This document shows positions 1 to 8,529 of a DNA stretch of 64,000 nucleotides, piece after piece. Every line of letters begins with the position of its first letter. Within the stretch, counting starts at the first letter, position 1. This stretch comes from JBDHBD01 sp039586095 (GTDB taxonomy: Bacteria > Gemmatimonadota > Gemmatimonadetes > Palauibacterales > Palauibacteraceae), in the NCBI GenBank assembly GCA_039586095.1, contig JBDHLB010000034.1, positions 1-64,000 of the forward strand, written 5' to 3'. The notes under the pieces were generated by a model. It searched no databases and was not told the origin of the DNA. It saw nothing but the letters and a program-made list of their open reading frames with translations. The translations under genes and the position numbers were made by a program.

Positions 1-376
1 AGGAGCCCGCCAGCTGTGGGGTGTAGGGGTCCGACAGGTCGATCAGGAAGCTGGCTCCGGCCCGAAAGGAGTTCACGAACAGGGTGTCCCCCTTCGGCAT
101 CACGTGCTCGGAGTGATGGGCCGGTCCGCGCAGGCCGACCGAGACACTGGCCACGATCTGCCCGTACTGCTCGGAGTCGGGGTCGGCGTCGATCACCGCC
201 AGGAAGTCGCTGTCCTCTTCTCTCTCCGCGCCTGCCCACACGTACAGGAAGGGACTGGCGGTCGACGCTTGAGTCTGTTCGGCGGGCAGCTCGGGTTCGC
301 CCGGTGCACACGAGAGGCTCGCGGCAATGAGGGAAACCAGAACTGAGAGCCGGATAGGGTGGCACGCTGAGAACAT
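1..376 (-). CDS. Selenium-binding/methanethiol oxidase-like lipoprotein (SBP56 family), 3' part outside window
   Basis: The first 125 codons are visible; the gene runs off the left edge. It starts at ATG 374-376 with an upstream AAGGACGGAG ribosome-binding site. The N-terminus is a signal sequence with a lipobox ending in Leu-Ser-Cys (residues about 23-25). The mature part begins with LYVWAG, followed by DFLAVIDADPDSEQYGQIV, HHSEHVMP and LFVNSFRAGASFLIDLSDP. This run matches the start of the SBP56 family, whose bacterial members include periplasmic copper-dependent methanethiol oxidase. The metal ligands further downstream cannot be checked. It is divergent from the BNR-repeat gene at 615. 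The family call is good; the substrate is inferred. Confidence 0.75.
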   Translation of the reverse strand, partial: MFSACHPIRLSVLVSLIAASLSCAPGEPELPAEQTQASTASPFLYVWAGAEREEDSDFLAVIDADPDSEQYGQIVASVSVGLRGPAHHSEHVMPKGDTLFVNSFRAGASFLIDLSDPYTPQLAGS

Positions 377-614
377 TTCGCTCCGTCCTTATCTGTGTTC
401 CCGTTTGTCTTCGACATCGACAACCTGGCCGGCCCTATTGATGGCCGACATCCGGTCTCGCGGACAAGGGCTCGCGTTGGTCGGGGCCGTGTCCGCTTGC
501 GAGCAGGAAGAGGGCCTCGTCAAAATGGGCTACCCGATCGACGTCAGGGACGGCGTGGGGCGAAGGGCAGGCAGGGACCAGTTCGTAAGACCGGGAAATC
601 CAGGAGGGTGTCCG

Positions 615-1952
615 TTGATTCAACCTCGACAGGTCGCCGAGCGTGCCGTGTCGCGAAAGACAAAGACTCGATCGCTGCTCTGTGTGGTCCTCGTCGCGGG
701 GGTGGGCTGCGGGCCCTCTGACCGCGGCGCGCGGCATGTGAGGAATTCGGGCGGCGAGACTGCGTCAACCGCCGCAGTCCCGTCTTTTGTGCTCGGGTCG
801 ATCGAGTTTTTGGGAGCGCCCTCCAGCGGAATGCCTCACCTGATTGAAGATCGGCAGCGAAGCCGGGTCCTCATGAGCTGGCACGAACAGACGGCGCCGG
901 ACCGCTGGGCCCTCCAAATGGCGGAGCGAATTGACGACCGGTGGACGGAACCGCGGACCGTCGCCCGGCGCGACGCCTTCTTCGTGAACTGGGCCGATTT
1001 TCCCTCCATCACCGCCCTGAAAGACGGCTCCCTGCTCGTGCACTGGCTCGAAAAGGTGGCCGAGGGCCCTTACGCCTACCACGTACACCTCTCTCTGTCG
1101 CGCGATGGAGGCGAGACGTGGAGCGAGCCGTTTGTGGCGCACGAGAACGAGAAGCCGACGGAGCACGGCTTCGTCTCGGTCGTGCCGTGGGAGGACGGTG
1201 CCGCGCTCGTGTGGCTCGACGGCCGGGATATGCGGCTGGAGGCTCTCGGGTCGCATGGTTCGGAAGAGGCGGAGGGTCCGGCGGATTACGGAGCCATGAC
1301 CCTGCGCGCCCGCACCGTATCCGCCGACGGGACGCTGGGGGAGGAGTGGCTCCTCGACGACCGGACGTGCGAATGCTGCACTACGACGCTGGCTCGCACG
1401 GCGCACGGCATTGTCGCGGCCTATAGGGATCGGAGCCTGGAGGAGATCCGGGACATCTACAGTACGCGCTTCCATGACGGCAGCTGGAGCGAGCCACAAC
1501 CCGTTCACACAGATCGGTGGTATCTGCCGGGTTGCCCGGTGAACGGGCCGCAGCTGGCCGCCGACGGCGATCGCGTCGCGGTGAGCTGGTTCACGGCCGC
1601 CGACGAGCAGCCGGGGGTCTATGTCGTGGTCTCGGACGACGATGGAGCCTCGTGGGGCGACCCGATCCGGGTGGACGAGGGTCAGCCTCTCGGGCGCGTG
1701 GATGTCGAGCTGCTGGCTGACGGGGCCGTCGCGGTGTCATGGATCGAGACGTCGGGTGACCTCCCGCGCGTGCTCCTGCGCGGAGTCGGCTCAGATGGTG
1801 CGGTCGGCCCGGCCGTTGTCGTCACCGAGATCAGCGCGTCCCGCTCGAGCGGCTTCCCTCGGATGACACGGGCGGGCGACGACTTGCTGGTGGCCTGGAC
1901 CGCTGCAGGCCCCGAGGGTGGCGTGCGCGTGCGGGCGGTGGGGGTGGAGTAA
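615..1952 (+). CDS. Exported BNR/Asp-box (sialidase-fold) beta-propeller protein
   Basis: 445 residues. The reading frame is open further upstream, but TTG at 615 is preceded by a perfect AGGAGG (602-607) at 7 nt spacing and gives a hydrophobic export signal (LLCVVLVAGVGC), so I use it. The body has Asp-box motifs typical of sialidase-type six-bladed propellers: SLSRDGGETW near residue 175 and VVSDDDGASW near residue 340. A CECC cluster followed by TTTLARTAHG lies near residue 255, and GCPVNGPQLA near residue 305. The sialidase catalytic arginine triad cannot be assigned with confidence, so sialidase activity should not be assumed. The cysteine cluster could bind metal or form disulfides. The gene sits divergently beside a methanethiol-oxidase-like lipoprotein. 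Confidence 0.7.
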   Translation: MIQPRQVAERAVSRKTKTRSLLCVVLVAGVGCGPSDRGARHVRNSGGETASTAAVPSFVLGSIEFLGAPSSGMPHLIEDRQRSRVLMSWHEQTAPDRWALQMAERIDDRWTEPRTVARRDAFFVNWADFPSITALKDGSLLVHWLEKVAEGPYAYHVHLSLSRDGGETWSEPFVAHENEKPTEHGFVSVVPWEDGAALVWLDGRDMRLEALGSHGSEEAEGPADYGAMTLRARTVSADGTLGEEWLLDDRTCECCTTTLARTAHGIVAAYRDRSLEEIRDIYSTRFHDGSWSEPQPVHTDRWYLPGCPVNGPQLAADGDRVAVSWFTAADEQPGVYVVVSDDDGASWGDPIRVDEGQPLGRVDVELLADGAVAVSWIETSGDLPRVLLRGVGSDGAVGPAVVVTEISASRSSGFPRMTRAGDDLLVAWTAAGPEGGVRVRAVGVE

Positions 1953-2009
1953 GAGGCCTTTCTCTAGTACTACCTCGCAACTCTCCAACACCGACGAGAC
2001 TTCACTCGC

Positions 2010-4469
2010 TCACGCCACCTCCACGTCGCGCTGCGTCTCCGCCCCCGCCGCCCCAGCCTCCCGTATCGCCTTCCACACCCTCGGCGGGGTGAACGGCAAC
2101 GAGTCGATGCGCACGCCAACGGCGTCATAGATCGCGTTCGCGATCGCCGGTAGCGAGGGGTGGAGCGGCCCTTCTCCCGCCTCCTTCGCCCCGTACGGCC
2201 CCTCGGGATCGACCGACTCGACGATGAGCGCCACGAACTCCGGGCAGTCCAGCGAGGTGGGGATTCGGTAGTCGAGCAGCGACGGGGCGTCGTGGAGTCC
2301 ACCCTCCGGCGTGCCTTCCTTGAAGAGATGTTCCTCGAAGATCGCCTCGGCGAACCCCATGTAAGCGGAGCCCTCCATCTGGCCCTCGACGAGCGCGGGA
2401 TTAAGGGCTCGACCGCAGTCGTGGGCCACCCAGATCGTCTTCACGTCGACGAAGCCGGTGTCCGGATCCACTTCCACTTCCGCCACATGGGCCGTGAAGC
2501 TGTAAGCGGGAGAGGAGCCGATCGTCCCGCCCCTATATTCACCGTGGATGTCCTTGGGCGTGTTGTACGAGCCCATTGCCCCCAACGCCCCGAACTTCGC
2601 CTCGGCGAGCTGGAATGCGGCCGCGATCGGCAGACGACGCTCGTCGTTCGACGGGTCGGCCGCGTCGAAGGCCCACCCGCGGGCGAGCTTCACCCTCTCG
2701 GCCGTCAGCCCGTGGCCCGCCACAGAATCGTCCGAATCGACCCCCCATGCTTCGGCCACCGCATCCTGCACCATCGTGCGAATCTTCCGGCATGCTTCCA
2801 CGCAGGCGTTCCCCACCATTAGCGTCTCGCGCGACGAGTAGGCACCCAAGTCCACGGGGACGAGGTCGGTGTCGGCGCTCAACACCCGCACGTAGTCGAG
2901 CGGCACACCCAGCTCCTCGCAGGCGATATAGGCCATGGTGGAATCGGAGCCCTGGCCGATCTCCGACGCCCCGTGCAGCACGCTCACCCGGCCCGAGCGC
3001 TCCACCTGCACCTGTACGGCCGCCTGCGGCATCGGGTTCGGGTAGATGGGATAGTTGGTGCCGGAGATGTAGGAGGAGGCGGCCGCTCCGATCCCACGCC
3101 CGTACCCCATCCTCCTGTGCTTCTTCTTCCAGTCGCTCGCCCGCTCCACCGACTCCAGGCACTCGAGGAAGCCGTTCGACTTCACGGTGAACTCGTTCAC
3201 CGTCTTGCCGATTCCCATGAAGTTCTTCCGGCGCAGATCGAGCGGATCCATCCCGATTCGCTCAGCTACCTTGTCGAGCGAGATCTCGTAGGCGAAGCGG
3301 GGCTGGACGGAGCCGTGCCCGCGCTTGGGACCGCACGGCGCCTTGTTCGTGTAGACGCGGGTCGAGTCGAAGCGATAGGACTCGATGTGGCACGGGGCGG
3401 TCAGCAGCTGGCCGCTGTAGTAGGTCGTGACGAGCCCGAAGGAGGCGTACGCCCCGCCGTCCAGGATCGTCTTCGCGTCCAGCGCCTTGAGGGTCCCGTC
3501 CGACGATGCCCCCAGCCTGTAGCGCATCTTCATCGGGTGGCGGCCGCGGTGCGCGTAGAACACCTCCTCGCGCGTGTAGAGCAGTTTGACCGGGCGGCCC
3601 GTTATGAGCGCCAGCTTGGCGACGCAGAACTCGAGGTCGAACGGCTCCGACTTGCCGCCGAACGCCCCGCCCACGGCGGGCTGCACCACCCGCACCTTGG
3701 CCACGTCCAGCTCCAGCACGCGGGCGATCTCCCGCTGCAGGTAGTGCGGCACCTGGGTGGCCGACCACACCTCAAGCACTCCGTTCTGGTTGAGGCGGGC
3801 GATCGCGCAGTGGGGCTCGATCGGCGCGTGGGTGGTGCCGTGGAAGAAGTAGTCGCCCTCCACGACCACATCCGACTCGGCTATCCGCTCTTCCACGTTG
3901 CCGAACTCGAGGTGGACGTGCTTGAGGACGTTCCCGTTGCGCCCCTCCTTCCGGGCCTCGTGGATCGGCGTCGCCGCGGCCTCGTCGGAGAGGGCTTCCG
4001 CGGGATCGAGGTAGCAGGGCAGCTCTTCGTACTCGACCTCGATCAACTCGAGGGCCCGGTTCGCCGTCTCTTCGTTCACGGCCGCCACGCAGGCCACCCC
4101 ATCGCCGATGTAGCGCACCTTGTCGAGCGCCAGCGCGTGCTCGTCCCGCGTCCAGGGGATAATCCCGTAGGCCGTCGGCATGTCCCGCCCGGTGATCACC
4201 GCGTGGACACCTTCCAGCGACTCGGCGTTGGACGTGTCGATCGCGACGATGTTCGCGTGCGGGACGGTGCTGCGGAGGAGCTTCGCGTGAAGCATACCGG
4301 GGAGCACGAGATCGTCCGTGTAGATCTCCTTCCCAGTCGACTTCGCCAGCCCCTCGACCCGCCGGTTGCGGCGGCCGAGTTGGGTGAACTCGGCCTCGGC
4401 GAGGTTTTTCAGGGCCGCCGGATTTTCGGCAGCGTCCTTCTGTTTGGGGAACAGCTCGTCGGGGTGCAT
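2010..4469 (-). CDS. Xanthine dehydrogenase-family molybdopterin-binding (large) subunit
   Basis: 819 residues, full length for the catalytic subunit of molybdenum hydroxylases (xanthine dehydrogenase, CO dehydrogenase and 4-hydroxybenzoyl-CoA reductase type). The a/b hammerhead domain is at about 30-140. The Moco-binding domains contain VGGAFGGKSEP (near 268), AYSSRETLMVGNA (near 555) and the C-terminal GAKEAGEGPLHPS carrying the likely catalytic Glu. These resemble the HcrA/xanthine dehydrogenase group more than CoxL, whose active-site Cys loop I do not see. The enzyme would hydroxylate an aldehyde, purine or aromatic substrate; which one is unknown. No FAD subunit is adjacent. The best partner is the 2Fe-2S subunit at 12034-12588 on the same strand. 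The start ATG has no clear ribosome-binding site. Confidence 0.88.
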   Translation of the reverse strand: MHPDELFPKQKDAAENPAALKNLAEAEFTQLGRRNRRVEGLAKSTGKEIYTDDLVLPGMLHAKLLRSTVPHANIVAIDTSNAESLEGVHAVITGRDMPTAYGIIPWTRDEHALALDKVRYIGDGVACVAAVNEETANRALELIEVEYEELPCYLDPAEALSDEAAATPIHEARKEGRNGNVLKHVHLEFGNVEERIAESDVVVEGDYFFHGTTHAPIEPHCAIARLNQNGVLEVWSATQVPHYLQREIARVLELDVAKVRVVQPAVGGAFGGKSEPFDLEFCVAKLALITGRPVKLLYTREEVFYAHRGRHPMKMRYRLGASSDGTLKALDAKTILDGGAYASFGLVTTYYSGQLLTAPCHIESYRFDSTRVYTNKAPCGPKRGHGSVQPRFAYEISLDKVAERIGMDPLDLRRKNFMGIGKTVNEFTVKSNGFLECLESVERASDWKKKHRRMGYGRGIGAAASSYISGTNYPIYPNPMPQAAVQVQVERSGRVSVLHGASEIGQGSDSTMAYIACEELGVPLDYVRVLSADTDLVPVDLGAYSSRETLMVGNACVEACRKIRTMVQDAVAEAWGVDSDDSVAGHGLTAERVKLARGWAFDAADPSNDERRLPIAAAFQLAEAKFGALGAMGSYNTPKDIHGEYRGGTIGSSPAYSFTAHVAEVEVDPDTGFVDVKTIWVAHDCGRALNPALVEGQMEGSAYMGFAEAIFEEHLFKEGTPEGGLHDAPSLLDYRIPTSLDCPEFVALIVESVDPEGPYGAKEAGEGPLHPSLPAIANAIYDAVGVRIDSLPFTPPRVWKAIREAGAAGAETQRDVEVA

Positions 4470-4509
4470 GGGCGTGAATCTAGGACGGGTCAGCGGCCCT
4501 GCGCACGCG

Positions 4510-6576
4510 CTAGTCAGGCAGAGCGAACGCGATCAGGTGGTCGCTCACGTTGAGCGGCGCGCGTCCGTGCCCGCCGGCCGCCACGACGACGTACTGCTTG
4601 CCTTCGGGGCGCAGCCGATACGTCATCGGCGTGGCCATCGCGGGGGCCGGAAGTCGCGAGCTCCAGAGCTCTTCTCCCGTCTCCAGGTCGAATGCCCGAA
4701 AAGCCTTCTCCACGACCGCGCCGATGAACACGAGCCCGCTCGCGGTGATGACAGGTCCGCCCAGGGTGATCGACCCGAAGCGGAAGTTGAGCGGCACGGG
4801 AGCCAGGTCGCGGATGCTTCCCAGCGGGATCTCCCAGAGCGGCTCGCCGGCTTGCAGGTCCACGGCCATCAGCGTGGACCATGGAGGCTTGGTGCACGGC
4901 AACCCCCACGGGGAGAGAAGAATCGCCTCGCGGATCATCACGTAGGGCGTGCCTTCCTGCATCCCTACCTCGCCGCGGTAGCCGGGTGTTCCTCGCATCT
5001 CCGGCCACACCTCGCGCGGCACCAGGCGAACCCAGCTTACGGTCCGTGTCTGGTTCAGAACCATCACGCCGCGGTCCTCGTCGACCGCCGCGCCACCCCA
5101 GTTGGCGCCCCCGACGATGCTCGGGAACTGAAGCGTTCCCTCCAGCGATGGAGGCGTGAAGATCCCCTCGTTTCGCAAGCCGCTCATGGCTTCCCGGCAG
5201 CGGCTCCGGTCCCACGGGGTCAGGCCCCACACCTGATCCGGGGTGAACTCGAGCGGGTGAAGCGGCGGCGGATGCGTGGGAAACGGCTGGGTTGGCCAGG
5301 TTTCCTCGCCGGGAACGTCGCTTTGCGGCACCGGGCGTTCTTCCACGGGCCACACGGGCTCGCCGGTGTCCCGATTCAGAATGAACACGAAGCCCATCTT
5401 GGTTGGCTGGATCACCGCGTCGACCGCCTGGCCATCTTTCCGCACCGTGGCCAGGGTCGGTTGCGATCCGATGTCGTAGTCCCACAGGTCGTGGTGCACG
5501 ACCTGAAAGTGCCACACCCGCTCGCCGGTCGACGCGCGCAGCGCCACCACCGAGTTGGCGTAGATGCCAGTGCCCGGACGCTGACCGCCGAAGTAGTCGG
5601 GTGCGACGCTACCCGTAGGGGCGAAGACGAGATCACGCTCCGGGTCGGCGGAGAGCGGGGCCCATGCGTTTCCGGCGCCGGTGCGCTCCGCCCCTTCCGC
5701 GCTCCATTCCTCCCACCCGGGATCGGCGGAAGACCGCGGCACGGGATCCCAGCTCCACAGCGTTTCTCCCGTTCGAACGTCGAAGCCGCGGATCACGCCC
5801 CGCTCGACGTCGACGCGACGGTTGTCGCCGACCGCCGAGCCCACAACCACGACTTCGTTCACGACGACCGGCGGAGAGGTGACCTCGTACCGTCCCGGGT
5901 CCACGGTGCCCACACCCATCGTCAGGTCTACCTCGCCGGCCACGCCGAAGTCGGGGCAGAGCTCCCCCGTGTCCGCGTCGAGCGCCAGGAGACGGGCATC
6001 CAGCGTTCCGAACACGATGCGGCGCGGGCAGGAGTCCGGCGTGTCCTCGGCGGGCGCTTCCCAGCTTGCGACCCCTCGGGACGTCATGTTCTCGGAGTAC
6101 GAGAGCGATTTGTCGATCCCCGGATCGTAGGCCCAGAGCTCCTTGCCGGTTTCCGGGTCCAGCGCGATGACTCGACTGAACGGCGTGCTGAAATAGAGCC
6201 GCTCGCGGAACAGAATCGGCGTGGCCTGGAAGGAGGTGCGGGTGGGATACTGGCTTCCGTCCGAGATGTCCCCGGAGCGGTAGGTCCAAGCGACCTCGAG
6301 GGCGCGCACGTTGTCGGGGGTGATCTGCGTAAGCGGAGAGTAGCGGTGGCCCCCCTGGTTGCCGCCGTAATACGGCCAGCTCGCGGTGGGTCCCGAGTAG
6401 TCGACCGTCACCTTCAGCGGTCGAGAATTCCAGGCGATCCGGAGGGACAGCAGGACCACCACCGCCGCGGTGGCCAAAAGGATCGCTCGTCGCGGGCCTC
6501 GCGGGCGTCCACCTTCGCGTTCTGGCGCGCCTTCCGCACGGTGCTTTTCAGGCTGCCCCGACTCGGCTCTCTTCAC
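4510..6576 (-). CDS. Membrane-anchored PQQ-dependent dehydrogenase (quinoprotein glucose/alcohol dehydrogenase family)
   Basis: 688 residues from GTG at 6576, chosen because AAGGAGGAGGT lies just upstream (6584-6594); a longer open frame to 6672 lacks such a site. One transmembrane anchor (about 30-50, AILLATAAVVVLLSL) is followed by an eight-bladed quinoprotein propeller with repeated tryptophan-docking motifs such as DPETGKELWAYDPG, DVRTGETLWSWDP and ASTGERVWHF. HHDLWDYDIGSQPTL is the family signature around the catalytic Asp. It would oxidise a sugar or alcohol in the periplasm and pass electrons to the quinone pool. No PQQ biosynthesis gene is in the window. It lies 40 bp upstream of, and co-directional with, the molybdenum hydroxylase gene, so the two may be co-transcribed. 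Confidence 0.88.
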   Translation of the reverse strand: MKRAESGQPEKHRAEGAPEREGGRPRGPRRAILLATAAVVVLLSLRIAWNSRPLKVTVDYSGPTASWPYYGGNQGGHRYSPLTQITPDNVRALEVAWTYRSGDISDGSQYPTRTSFQATPILFRERLYFSTPFSRVIALDPETGKELWAYDPGIDKSLSYSENMTSRGVASWEAPAEDTPDSCPRRIVFGTLDARLLALDADTGELCPDFGVAGEVDLTMGVGTVDPGRYEVTSPPVVVNEVVVVGSAVGDNRRVDVERGVIRGFDVRTGETLWSWDPVPRSSADPGWEEWSAEGAERTGAGNAWAPLSADPERDLVFAPTGSVAPDYFGGQRPGTGIYANSVVALRASTGERVWHFQVVHHDLWDYDIGSQPTLATVRKDGQAVDAVIQPTKMGFVFILNRDTGEPVWPVEERPVPQSDVPGEETWPTQPFPTHPPPLHPLEFTPDQVWGLTPWDRSRCREAMSGLRNEGIFTPPSLEGTLQFPSIVGGANWGGAAVDEDRGVMVLNQTRTVSWVRLVPREVWPEMRGTPGYRGEVGMQEGTPYVMIREAILLSPWGLPCTKPPWSTLMAVDLQAGEPLWEIPLGSIRDLAPVPLNFRFGSITLGGPVITASGLVFIGAVVEKAFRAFDLETGEELWSSRLPAPAMATPMTYRLRPEGKQYVVVAAGGHGRAPLNVSDHLIAFALPD

Positions 6577-7030
6577 CGGATTCAACCTCCTCCTTCGGTC
6601 AAGGGTGCAACCCGTATTGTCCTCGCGCAAACCCGTCCCGCCTGGCGGGTTTCCAAATGCAACGGATGGCACCGTCTTCCATGATCCCCCGACGATGGAT
6701 CCAGCCGACCGGAAGTCGCCAGCTGCGTGGATATGACGTCAGGTTCCACGGAGAAAAAAGGTTCCAACGGAGATAAAGATGTCAAATGCGAAATCGAGCC
6801 CCGGCTGGGTGGACATCGTGGCGCGAGAGTTCAGATCGGCAAACACGAGAAACAGCGGACCGAACGCCGAAAAGGTCGGATAGCTCGCAAGGCGCGGAAG
6901 TTGCGGAAACACGGCCCGCGTGTGCGCGATCGAGGCTGTCGCTCTACACAGGATCCCGCGGTCGAGCCATTGGGCCTTACACTGCCCCGTTGGTCCACGA
7001 GCCATACTCAAGCGCGTTCAGGAGGTTCGA
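6577..7030. other. 454-bp divergent intergenic region
   Basis: It lies between the PQQ dehydrogenase (leftward) and the NTF2-like lipoprotein (rightward), so it should carry promoters for both; I cannot place a convincing -35/-10 pair. Contents: an inverted repeat AAACCCG/CGGGTTT (6629-6635 and 6646-6652) in the leader of the PQQ gene; the palindrome TGACGTCA at 6734-6741; an imperfect direct repeat GGTTCCACGGAGA (6742-6754) and GGTTCCAACGGAGA (6760-6773); and a possible small ORF at 6779. No tRNA-like fold was seen. Confidence 0.6.
6779..6883 (+). CDS. Possible 34-residue small protein
   Basis: ATG at 6779 is preceded by ACGGAGATAAAG, giving a GGAG site at about 7 nt. The frame reads MSNAKSSPGWVDIVAREFRS and continues to a TAG at 6881-6883. 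It contains no obvious membrane segment. I know of no matching family, and a random ORF of this length is common in GC-rich DNA. The only support is the ribosome-binding site and the position in an otherwise empty gap. Confidence 0.2.
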   Translation: MSNAKSSPGWVDIVAREFRSANTRNSGPNAEKVG

Positions 7031-8032
7031 ATGAAGATGCTCCGCGTCATCGACGGACTGCTCGTTCTCGTCGTGCTGTCGGCCGCTTGCGGCCGGGCCG
7101 AGGATCCGGAGCGCGCCGGGGAAGAGGCGGTGGAGACCGCGGACGAAGCGACGACCACAGTCGGCGAAGAGCCCGATCCGGCTTCCGTGCGACAGCAGAT
7201 CTTGGACCTGTCGGACGAATGGACCGCGCAGCTGAGGACGTCCGCGGTCGAAGGCGTGGTGGGTCTCTATACAGCCAACGGCGTTGCCATGCCGCCCTAT
7301 CAGCAGGCGGTGGCCGGCCAGGAGAATCTGGTCGGCTACTTCGAATCGTTCTTCGGCCGAGGTGTGGACCAATTTCAGATGAACACCGATGCCGTGACGG
7401 TTGCGGGGGATTACGCCTTCGTGCGCGGTACGTACTCGCTCCGCGCCCCGTTGGAAGAAGGCGGAGAAGCCGTTCTGCAAACGGGCAAGTGGGCGTCGAT
7501 CGATCAGCGGCAGGAGAACGGGGCCTGGAAGATCGTGGGCAATCTGTGGAACACGGATGCTCCTCCGCCGGGCGTGTCTGCCATGCAGATCCCGCGGTAC
7601 GGTGCCACTCCGACCAAGGCGGATCCGCTGTGCGTGGAGAGCCTGGAAGGGCTGGACGTCGCGTTCGATGAAACATTCTCGGACGGCGATCTGGCGGACC
7701 TCCTGGCGATTCACGCCGACGACGCGATTCGCATGCCGCCCGAGATGGGCCCGATCGCGGGCAAGAAAGAACTGGCGGGGTACTTCGGATTCTACCTGAC
7801 CTCGTTTCCGACGCGCGACCTCACGCTCTCGCAGGCGGGCAGGGTCGTGTCCGCGGATGTCGGCTCGACGTGGGGTCAGTACCAGCTGACGTACACGCCG
7901 CCGTCGGGCGAAGCGGTGTCGGACCGGGGCAAGTACATGGGCGTAGGCCACCGGACCGCGGATGGCTGCTGGGTGCTCGACTGGGCGATCTGGAACAGCG
8001 ACGCACCACCCGCGGTGGCCACCGACGCCTGA
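7031..8032 (+). CDS. Lipoprotein with two NTF2/SnoaL-like (DUF4440-type) domains
   Basis: 333 residues from ATG 7031 with GGAGG 5 nt upstream (7021-7025). The N-terminus MKMLRVIDGLLVLVVLSAAC is a lipoprotein signal with a Ser-Ala-Ala-Cys lipobox. Two similar domains follow (about 55-180 and 200-330). Each begins with a helix (VRQQILDLSDEWTAQL; LDVAFDETFSDGDLADLL), has an MPP-containing segment, and ends with the same phrase (NLWNTDAPPP and AIWNSDAPPA). This shows an internal duplication of an NTF2-like fold of the kind seen in SgcJ/EcaC and DUF4440 proteins. The pocket may bind a small ligand; no catalytic residues can be named. It ends 13 bp from the convergent ferritin-like gene. Confidence 0.75.
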   Translation: MKMLRVIDGLLVLVVLSAACGRAEDPERAGEEAVETADEATTTVGEEPDPASVRQQILDLSDEWTAQLRTSAVEGVVGLYTANGVAMPPYQQAVAGQENLVGYFESFFGRGVDQFQMNTDAVTVAGDYAFVRGTYSLRAPLEEGGEAVLQTGKWASIDQRQENGAWKIVGNLWNTDAPPPGVSAMQIPRYGATPTKADPLCVESLEGLDVAFDETFSDGDLADLLAIHADDAIRMPPEMGPIAGKKELAGYFGFYLTSFPTRDLTLSQAGRVVSADVGSTWGQYQLTYTPPSGEAVSDRGKYMGVGHRTADGCWVLDWAIWNSDAPPAVATDA

Positions 8033-8045
8033 GGCCCCGCAGGGT

Positions 8046-8471
8046 TTACAGCGGCCAGTCGCGCAGGATGCGCTCGGTTTCCTCGGCGTGCCCGCTCTCG
8101 TCGCGCACCATGTCCTCCAGCTGAACCTGGAGACCCTTGTCGCCGTAGGCCTCGGCCTCTTCGGCTCGCGCGGAGTAATCGGCAATCGCCTGTCGCTCGG
8201 CCGCGAGGACGGCCGCCACCATCTCCTTGTTGGTCGTGGCCTCCGGAACCGGACGCGAGACGGTCGTCGGCTCGCCGCCCAGCGCAACGATCTTGTTGGC
8301 CAGGAATTGCGCATGGCCCTGCTCGTCGGGCACCTCCGCAAGGAAGAACTGGGCGAGCTGGGGTCGATACGGTCCCGTCACTTTCGCGGCATACGTGATG
8401 TATTGCGTGATGGCGCTCAGCTCGCCGGCCAGATCCTCGTTCAAGTTCGCGATGAGCGTGTCCTTGTCCAC
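8046..8471 (-). CDS. Ferritin-like di-iron protein
   Basis: 141 residues, a typical length for short ferritin-like proteins. GTG 8471 is preceded by AAGGATC. The four-helix pattern carries the expected iron ligands: Glu in LAGELSAITQY (about residue 17), EVPDEQGHAQF (about 47-57), AERQAIADYSARAEE and a last ExxH in MVRDESGHAEETE. Ferritin-like proteins store iron or detoxify peroxide in the cytoplasm. Whether this is bacterioferritin, Dps-like or a rubrerythrin relative cannot be decided by eye; no rubredoxin-type cysteines are present. It directly follows the remnant of an amidohydrolase gene on the same strand. Confidence 0.8.
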   Translation of the reverse strand: MDKDTLIANLNEDLAGELSAITQYITYAAKVTGPYRPQLAQFFLAEVPDEQGHAQFLANKIVALGGEPTTVSRPVPEATTNKEMVAAVLAAERQAIADYSARAEEAEAYGDKGLQVQLEDMVRDESGHAEETERILRDWPL

Positions 8472-8529
8472 TGTCTGATCCTTCCCTCAAGGTGTCGTAT
8501 CCGGCTACGGAGAAGATAGCTTGCGTCCT

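Noticed and set aside
2973..6684. Very long plus-strand ORFs (526 and 772 codons) opposite the molybdenum hydroxylase and PQQ dehydrogenase genes
   Set aside because: They are antisense frames kept open by GC-rich codon bias. Their translations are Arg/His/Ala-rich with no domain motifs, while the minus strand has clear catalytic motifs.
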